From positions 1 through 38,204 of the forward strand of contig JBKHBT010000025.1 in NCBI GenBank assembly GCA_046542255.1: a stretch of 38,204 nt of DNA, written 5' to 3'. The translations under genes were made by a program, and so were the position numbers. Positions 33,475-38,204 of the stretch are shown here, piece after piece; the first letter of the stretch is position 1, and each line of letters starts with the position of its first letter. Below the pieces are notes generated by a model. That model was not told the origin of the DNA and ran no database searches. It was given only the letters and a program-made list of their open reading frames with translations. Source of the stretch: JBKHBT01 sp046542255 (GTDB lineage: Bacteria; UBP14; UBA6098; JBKHBT01).

Positions 33475-34467
33475 ATGAAACTTATTGAAGATATTCAAAA
33501 CCGCGCCAAAAAGCTCGGCCGGACAGTCGTATTGCCAGAAGGCGACGACCCAAGAACGCTTCATGCTGCTCAGAAGATAATCGAAAAAGGAATAGGTAAA
33601 GCCATTGTCCTCGGTAAGGTCGATGAGATTAAGAAGTTGGCAGAAAAAGAAGGGGCAAATATCGATGAAGTCGAGCTTATCGACCCTTCTAAATCAGACA
33701 AGCTGGATGAATTTGCGAATGAATACTATGAACTTAGAAAACACAAGGGCATGACAGAAGACAAAGCCAAAGAAGAAATTCAGGATGTGCTATTTTTCGC
33801 TGCGATGCTTCTTCGTAAGGACATGGCACATGCCGCTGTTGCCGGCGCTAAGAATACTACTGGCAATGTCCTTCGCGCTGCTCTTCGAATTGTCGGTGTT
33901 CAGGAAGGCCAGGATACTGTCTCCAGTTGCTTTTTTATGGTATTGCCGGAATTTATGGATGAGAAAGACAAATTATTTGTCTTTGGCGACTGCGCCGTTG
34001 TACCGCAACCTAATGCCGAGCAGCTTGCCGATATCGCGATTTCCAGCGCAAAGACTGCCAAAAATGTTCTTAGCATAGACCCGATAATTGCGATGCTATC
34101 TTTCTCCACAAAAGGCTCTGCCCAGCATGATGACCCGGAAAAGGTCATCGAGGCTACCGAGATTATCCAGAAGAAGGCTCCAGAACTAAAGGTCGATGGC
34201 GAATTGCAGCTCGATGCAGCCATTATCCCAAAGGTCGGCAAGAAAAAGGCACCGGATTCAAAGGTCGCCGGCAAAGCAAATACTCTGATTTTCCCGGACC
34301 TGGAAGCCGGAAATATCGGATATAAACTCGTTCAGCGCATGGCAAAAGCAGAAGCTGTCGGCCCGGTGATACAGGGACTCAAAAAGCCATATAATGACCT
34401 CTCGCGCGGCTGTTCGATTGAAGATATTGTGAATGTAGCAGCAATTGCATTGCTAAATAGCGTCTGA
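33475..34467 (+). CDS. pta: Phosphate acetyltransferase
   Basis: Pta interconverts acetyl-CoA and acetyl phosphate in acetate metabolism. The protein has 330 residues, the size of the single-domain (class I) enzymes without the N-terminal regulatory domain of E. coli Pta. Family motifs are present: VVLPEGDDPRTLHAA at the N-terminus, VAGAKNTTGNVLRAALRIVG, MLSFSTKGSAQHDDPEKV, and VAGKANTLIFPDLEAGNIGYKLVQR. GGAGG lies six bases before the ATG. The usual partner ackA is not next to it; a terminator follows directly, so pta is transcribed alone. The call over phosphate butyryltransferase is supported by the KANTLIFPDLEAGNIGYK motif. Confidence 0.95.
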   Translation: MKLIEDIQNRAKKLGRTVVLPEGDDPRTLHAAQKIIEKGIGKAIVLGKVDEIKKLAEKEGANIDEVELIDPSKSDKLDEFANEYYELRKHKGMTEDKAKEEIQDVLFFAAMLLRKDMAHAAVAGAKNTTGNVLRAALRIVGVQEGQDTVSSCFFMVLPEFMDEKDKLFVFGDCAVVPQPNAEQLADIAISSAKTAKNVLSIDPIIAMLSFSTKGSAQHDDPEKVIEATEIIQKKAPELKVDGELQLDAAIIPKVGKKKAPDSKVAGKANTLIFPDLEAGNIGYKLVQRMAKAEAVGPVIQGLKKPYNDLSRGCSIEDIVNVAAIALLNSV

Positions 34468-34493
34468 TTTAAGTAAAATAGAAATTGTATTAT

Positions 34494-34536
34494 AAAAAAA
34501 GAGCGCAATAATGAAAAATGCGCTCTTTTATTTTTT
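34494..34536. terminator. Bidirectional terminator between pta and the NHL gene
   Basis: AAAGAGCGCA (34498-34507) pairs with TGCGCTCTTT (34519-34528) around an 11-base loop. TATTTTTT follows on the plus strand and a run of seven Ts on the minus strand, so it can terminate both convergent genes (pta, stop 34467; NHL lipoprotein, stop 34557). Confidence 0.85.
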
Positions 34537-34556
34537 GAAATATGCAAAATTTCTAT

Positions 34557-35789
34557 TTATTCATAGCGAAGTGAAAGGCCGACTGGTTTCATCTCATTTG
34601 CACTACCATCGGTATCGAATTCTGTCCAATTTGTGCCGGACATATCATCGATTCTGACGATACGATAATTATTCTTATCCGTAATATATATTCTACCGCT
34701 TTCATCGACTTCAATGCTTGTTGGGGCATCGAAATTACCTTCGCCTTCACCGGGTGTGCCATAAGCTATCCAACCGCTGCCGGTGATATCGTCAACTCTG
34801 ACGATTCTGTCATTTCTGACATCTGTGATATAGATTTTGCCATCCGGGCCATAGCATACATCGGTCGGTTTGCTAAATTGTAGCTCGCCGGTTCCAGCTT
34901 CGCCGAGTGTGTCCCATGTACGAAAAGACATATCGCCCATAAGGATGATTCTATTATTATTGACATCGGCAATCAGGAAATCGCCTTCATCTGTTACATC
35001 GATACCTTTAGGCACATTGAATTGGCCGACATTTGAACCATTAACCCCAACGGTTTCCAATCCTGTGCCCTCCATATCTTCAATTCTAACGATCCTGTCA
35101 TTATTGGTATCGGGTATATAGATCAAATCATCGTGAACAATAAGATCCTGTGGATTGTTAAAAATGCCTGATTCGCCATAAGATACAAAACCAGCACCGG
35201 TCATATTATCGATTCTTACAATTCTGCCATTAAAAGAGTCGGCGATATAAATATATCCATCATCCGATGCATAAATACCATACGGCCATCTGAATTGATT
35301 GACACCTTCGCCCTCTTCGCCAAAAAACGTCAGGCCTGCTCCGGCCATATCATTGATTTTGCCAATTCTATTATTTACCCAATCGCTGAAATAGATAACA
35401 GGGTCAGCCGGTACAATGACTGTATCTATCACTTCAAAAGAAAAGGAGACATAACCGACAGGGTTTTCATAACCTATATGAACCGTATCTGCATCCGGAA
35501 TAACTTCATATCCTTCTTTGCTGGCTGAGACGATATAGTCACCAGTATCGGCTTCGGCAATATCTATTGTAATGCTGTCGCCGGTAATCGTTTCTGGAGT
35601 CTGGCCGATAAGGCCGTATTCCGCATCGAATTCGATATATGAATCATCGAGCCAGCCGGTTATAATCAGCTTATACTCTTCTGTTACATCATTGTCGTCA
35701 TTATTATTGTCATCGTCATCGTTGCCATCGCAGGCTATAGGGACTATCATTAGTCCTGCAATAATAAGAAGTAAGAATAATTTTTTCAT
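34557..35789 (-). CDS. NHL-repeat beta-propeller lipoprotein
   Basis: This 410-residue lipoprotein has a signal peptide with lipobox VPIAC (Cys20). An Asp/Asn-rich linker (DGNDDDDNNNDDND) follows the lipidated cysteine and may act as a flexible or ion-binding spacer. Residues about 37-120 form a PEGA/carboxypeptidase-regulatory-like beta domain (YKLIITGWLDDSYIEFD...DYIVSASKEGYEV). From about 130 to the end there are six NHL-type repeats with a regular unit (NNRIVRIDDMTGxGWxxYGxxGxGxxxFxxPxxIxVDxxGxIYIxD), forming a six-bladed beta propeller. Such propellers usually bind proteins, RNA or sugars; an enzymatic role is not indicated. A TTGCCG-N17-TATTTT promoter precedes the gene, and a terminator shared with pta follows. 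Confidence 0.9.
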   Translation of the reverse strand: MKKLFLLLIIAGLMIVPIACDGNDDDDNNNDDNDVTEEYKLIITGWLDDSYIEFDAEYGLIGQTPETITGDSITIDIAEADTGDYIVSASKEGYEVIPDADTVHIGYENPVGYVSFSFEVIDTVIVPADPVIYFSDWVNNRIGKINDMAGAGLTFFGEEGEGVNQFRWPYGIYASDDGYIYIADSFNGRIVRIDNMTGAGFVSYGESGIFNNPQDLIVHDDLIYIPDTNNDRIVRIEDMEGTGLETVGVNGSNVGQFNVPKGIDVTDEGDFLIADVNNNRIILMGDMSFRTWDTLGEAGTGELQFSKPTDVCYGPDGKIYITDVRNDRIVRVDDITGSGWIAYGTPGEGEGNFDAPTSIEVDESGRIYITDKNNYRIVRIDDMSGTNWTEFDTDGSANEMKPVGLSLRYE

Positions 35790-35790
35790 T

Positions 35791-35851
35791 CTTAGCCGTC
35801 CTTTCTTTTTTCAGTTATAATTAAAATATGGCTAAGTTATGACTTCGGCAA
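35791..35851 (-). promoter_or_regulatory. Promoter and inverted repeat upstream of the NHL gene
   Basis: On the minus strand TTGCCG (35851-35846) and TATTTT (35828-35823) are 17 bases apart. A perfect 7-base inverted repeat, CTTAGCC at 35791-35797 and GGCTAAG at 35830-35836, has one copy between the -35 and -10 boxes and the other next to the ATG, with 32 bases between. This placement would suit a regulator binding site, but no regulator can be named. Confidence 0.5.
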
Positions 35852-35875
35852 GGTTTTTAAGGCAAAGTTCAAAAG

Positions 35876-37378
35876 CTACAACCTGACTCTTTCGACTGCT
35901 TTTTTCCATCCACTATATAGTTTTTCTGCGTTTTTAGAAGGCATTTTGGCATCGAAAACCGAATCGATATCTTTGATGTGGGCAATTTCGCTTTGTTTTT
36001 TATAGATACCAGCTCCCAAACCAGCCAGAAATGCAGCACCGAGAGCCGAACTTTCCAGATAAGCTGGCCTTTCGATCCTATTTTGCAAAATATCGGCTTG
36101 AAATTGCATCAAAAAGTCATTTGCGCTCGCTCCGCCATCGACACGGAGAATATTCAAAGATAGCCCCGAATTTTCCTGCATTGCAGCGAAAACATCACGG
36201 CTTTGATAAGCAATCGATTCCAGCGCTGCCCGAACTATATGATTGCGATTCGAGCCTCTTGAAAGCCCGCATATCATGCCCTGCGCCTGCATATCCCAAT
36301 ATGGCGCGCTCAAACCGACAAAAGCCGGGACAAAATAAACTCCGCCATTGTCTTTGGCCTGTTTTGCATAATAGTCGGTATCTGCGGCATCGAAGACTAT
36401 CCTGAGCTGGTCGCGAAGCCATTGAATCGCTGCACCTGCGATAAATACGCTCCCTTCCAATGCATAAGTAATCTCATCGCCTAATTTCCATGCAATAGTC
36501 GTCAGAAGCCCGCTATCTTTGCCATCGGGATTTTGGGATATCGTATTACATTCTTCGCCAGTATTCAATAGCAAAAAGCATCCTGTTCCATAGGTATTTT
36601 TCGCATCGCCTTTCTCGAAACATGCCTGGCCAAATAGCGCAGCCTGCTGGTCGCCGGCTATTCCGGTTATTGGTATTCTTCGGCCGAGAAGCCTTTTATC
36701 GCTTTTACCAAATTCGCCGGCGCTCTTTTTGACTTTTGGCAAAATTGATTTGGGAATTTCCAGATAATCGAGAATATGTTCGTCCCATTGACCGGTTTTG
36801 ATATTAAAAAGCATCGTTCGAGAGGCATTGGAATAGTCCGTTGCATGGACTTTGCCGCCGGTAAGTTTGTAGAGAAGCCAACTATCGACTGTGCCGAAAG
36901 CAATTTCACCATTTTCTGCCCTTCCCCTGAGATCCGGAATATTCTGTAGCAACCAGACAATTTTAGTCGCCGAGAAATAGGCATCTATCAATAGCCCGGT
37001 ATTTTCGCGGATATAGCTTCGAAAATCATCGTCTTTTTTCAGGCTTTCGCAGATATTTGCGCTTCTTCGGCATTGCCAAACAATTGCTTTCGAAACTGGC
37101 TTGCCAGTCTTCTTATCCCATAGAATAGTCGTCTCGCGTTGATTGGATATTCCGATTGCGGCAATTTCTGATGATGCGATATCGGTTTTGGCAAAAAGCT
37201 CGCGAATCACGCCAAACTGCGAGCCCCAGATTTCCATAGGGTCATGTTCTACCCAGCCCGGCTTTGGATAATATTGCATAAATTCCTTCTGTGCAAAATC
37301 CAATGCCTTGCCATCAAAATCGAACAATACGGCTCTTGAGCTTGTCGTGCCCTGATCGAGTGAAAGAATATATTTCAT
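35876..37378 (-). CDS. glpK: Glycerol kinase
   Basis: GlpK phosphorylates glycerol to sn-glycerol 3-phosphate with ATP, feeding phospholipid synthesis and glycerol breakdown. The 500-residue length is normal. FGGY-family motifs are clear: the N-terminal phosphate loop LSLDQGTTSSRAVLFD, ISNQRETTILWDKKTGKP, the HDPMEIW glycerol-site region, the catalytic Asp243 in GIAGDQQAALFGQ, and LRVDGGASANDFLMQFQAD near the C-terminus. AAGGAG precedes the ATG. Its own promoter (TTGACA-N17-TAATTT) lies upstream. No glpF or glpD is adjacent. The motifs favour glycerol over xylulose or gluconate as substrate. Confidence 0.96.
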   Translation of the reverse strand: MKYILSLDQGTTSSRAVLFDFDGKALDFAQKEFMQYYPKPGWVEHDPMEIWGSQFGVIRELFAKTDIASSEIAAIGISNQRETTILWDKKTGKPVSKAIVWQCRRSANICESLKKDDDFRSYIRENTGLLIDAYFSATKIVWLLQNIPDLRGRAENGEIAFGTVDSWLLYKLTGGKVHATDYSNASRTMLFNIKTGQWDEHILDYLEIPKSILPKVKKSAGEFGKSDKRLLGRRIPITGIAGDQQAALFGQACFEKGDAKNTYGTGCFLLLNTGEECNTISQNPDGKDSGLLTTIAWKLGDEITYALEGSVFIAGAAIQWLRDQLRIVFDAADTDYYAKQAKDNGGVYFVPAFVGLSAPYWDMQAQGMICGLSRGSNRNHIVRAALESIAYQSRDVFAAMQENSGLSLNILRVDGGASANDFLMQFQADILQNRIERPAYLESSALGAAFLAGLGAGIYKKQSEIAHIKDIDSVFDAKMPSKNAEKLYSGWKKAVERVRL

Positions 37379-37401
37379 GTTTTACTCCTTGGATTTGCTA
37401 T

Positions 37402-37430
37402 AAATTAAATAAAAACGAATAATTTGTCAA
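37402..37430 (-). promoter_or_regulatory. Promoter of glpK
   Basis: On the minus strand a consensus TTGACA (37430-37425) and TAATTT (37407-37402) are separated by 17 bases. The start falls near 37395, giving a very short leader that still holds AAGGAG before the ATG at 37378. Confidence 0.65.
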
Positions 37431-37492
37431 AAGATAGATAAATGAACCGTATCAGTACAAAATTTAGTTTTGAACCCTTTTGGTTTAATATA

Positions 37493-37520
37493 TTGCCAAT
37501 TTCGGAACTTTTGCTATATT
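37493..37520 (+). promoter_or_regulatory. Promoter of the SatD-family gene, predicting a leaderless mRNA
   Basis: TTGCCA (37493-37498) and TATATT (37515-37520) are 16 bases apart. The first transcribed base, seven positions after the end of the -10 box, would be 37527, the A of the ATG. Confidence 0.55.
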
Positions 37521-37526
37521 TCTGAT

Positions 37527-38156
37527 ATGAATGATAGATATATCATAGTAATTGGCGATATCATCCGCTCTAGGGCTATCGAAAACCGGGCGGTTTTCCA
37601 AAAGAAGCTGGCTAAATTAATCGGCTCTATCGGTAATAGCAGCATCATAACGCCTTATAATATTATTTTCGGAGATGAGATTCAGGCGATATACAATGGC
37701 CCTGTCGGGCTTTTCGAGGATATCATCACCATCAGAGAAGGAATCTATCCAGAGCGAATGCGGCTTATTATTTCCATCGGCGAAATTACTACCCGGCTAA
37801 ACCGGCTAAATACAGCAGATGTCGATGGCCCGGCTTTCTACCAGGCGCGCAATGCTATGCAGGATTTGAAAAAATCGAATTCTACGATAGCCTTCACCTC
37901 TCAGGATAATTTCCAATTGATCGATTATTCGCTAAAGCTGGCATTTCACTCCATGGACAAATGGCAACATAACCGCCTTTTGATTCTGAAGATGCTAATG
38001 AACGGAATAGACAAAACCGAAATCGCCAGCAAACTGGGAATAAGCCTTCGTTCGATCTACAAAAATATCCACGAAGGCGCGCTCGATAAGATCATGACGA
38101 TATTTACAGAAATCGAAAATCAGATGGAAATAATTACCTTATCTGAAAACTCATAG
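37527..38156 (+). CDS. SatD-family protein with C-terminal helix-turn-helix
   Basis: This 209-residue protein matches the SatD family: an N-terminal RYIIVIGDIIRSRAIENR, then FGDEIQAIYNG and a central RLIISIGEITTRLN and DVDGPAFYQARNAM. The C-terminal part (about 150-195, DKTEIASKLGISLRSIYKNIHEG) reads as a helix-turn-helix, so it may bind DNA. SatD was named in streptococci from a locus linked to acid tolerance and protein secretion, but its biochemical role is unsettled. The ATG at 37527 is preferred; a TTG 19 codons upstream would add a non-conserved extension. No ribosome binding site precedes the ATG, and a promoter ends six bases before it, which points to a leaderless transcript. In some genomes SatD is followed by a DUF3307 membrane protein gene, which would lie beyond the window. 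Confidence 0.85.
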   Translation: MNDRYIIVIGDIIRSRAIENRAVFQKKLAKLIGSIGNSSIITPYNIIFGDEIQAIYNGPVGLFEDIITIREGIYPERMRLIISIGEITTRLNRLNTADVDGPAFYQARNAMQDLKKSNSTIAFTSQDNFQLIDYSLKLAFHSMDKWQHNRLLILKMLMNGIDKTEIASKLGISLRSIYKNIHEGALDKIMTIFTEIENQMEIITLSENS

Positions 38157-38204
38157 ATAATTTCTCTTTTAAAGTCAAATATATAATAGACATAATACAT
38201 AAAA

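Noticed and set aside
1..38204. tRNA or rRNA genes in intergenic regions
   Set aside because: No T-arm-like GGTTCGANNCC with a matching cloverleaf, and no rRNA-like sequence, was found on reading the gaps.

Overview
The window looks like chromosomal DNA from a Gram-negative bacterium, probably an uncultivated or poorly sampled lineage of the FCB type. This rests on the many lipoproteins and signal-peptide proteins, strong AAGGAG ribosome binding sites, an AT-rich composition, a eukaryote-like (type 2) isoleucyl-tRNA synthetase followed by a DksA/TraR zinc-finger gene, a head-GIN (DUF2807) protein, and secreted proteins built from phage-tail-fibre modules. The phylum cannot be fixed from this sequence alone. 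No tRNA, rRNA, CRISPR array, transposase or integrase was seen.

Layout. 1-341 is non-coding, with a palindromic REP-like element and a terminator. 342-2024 (-) is a lipoprotein with a collagen-like stalk. 2194-7629 (-) is a housekeeping operon, ileS - dksA/traR-like - ftsH. 7802-8437 (+) is a CDP-alcohol phosphatidyltransferase and 8688-10259 (+) a soluble PAS histidine kinase. 10400-12543 (+) is a thiol/sulfur cluster (TlpA-like thioredoxin, OsmC-like protein, MnmA tRNA thiolase), convergent with rsmI (12544-13269, -).

13343-24245 is the most unusual part. It holds a secreted fibronectin-like protein (-), a 1966-residue modular surface protein ending in a beta-helix (-), and a divergent 1110-residue protein ending in a peptidase S74/endosialidase-chaperone domain and coiled coil (+). 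The two large genes share a 380-base divergent promoter region. Together they resemble a cell-encoded fibre system assembled from tail-fibre and adhesin parts.

24510-27345 (+) is a NatA-type ABC ATPase and a NatB-type permease fused to a CPBP intramembrane protease. It is followed by a secreted transglutaminase-fold protein that has lost its catalytic triad and carries a thioredoxin-like tail, then a TPR lipoprotein and a GIN-domain protein (27480-30993). 31058-33167 (-) is an SLC13/DASS transporter with a DUF202 partner. 33475-34467 (+) is phosphate acetyltransferase, 34557-35789 (-) an NHL beta-propeller lipoprotein, 35876-37378 (-) glycerol kinase, and 37527-38156 (+) a SatD-family protein that appears to be translated from a leaderless transcript.

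Overall, central housekeeping genes are interleaved with envelope and surface proteins. Promoters of the form TTGAnn-N16/17-TAnnnT can be read upstream of many transcription units, and TTGATT recurs as a -35 box. Domain calls are by eye; no searches were run.
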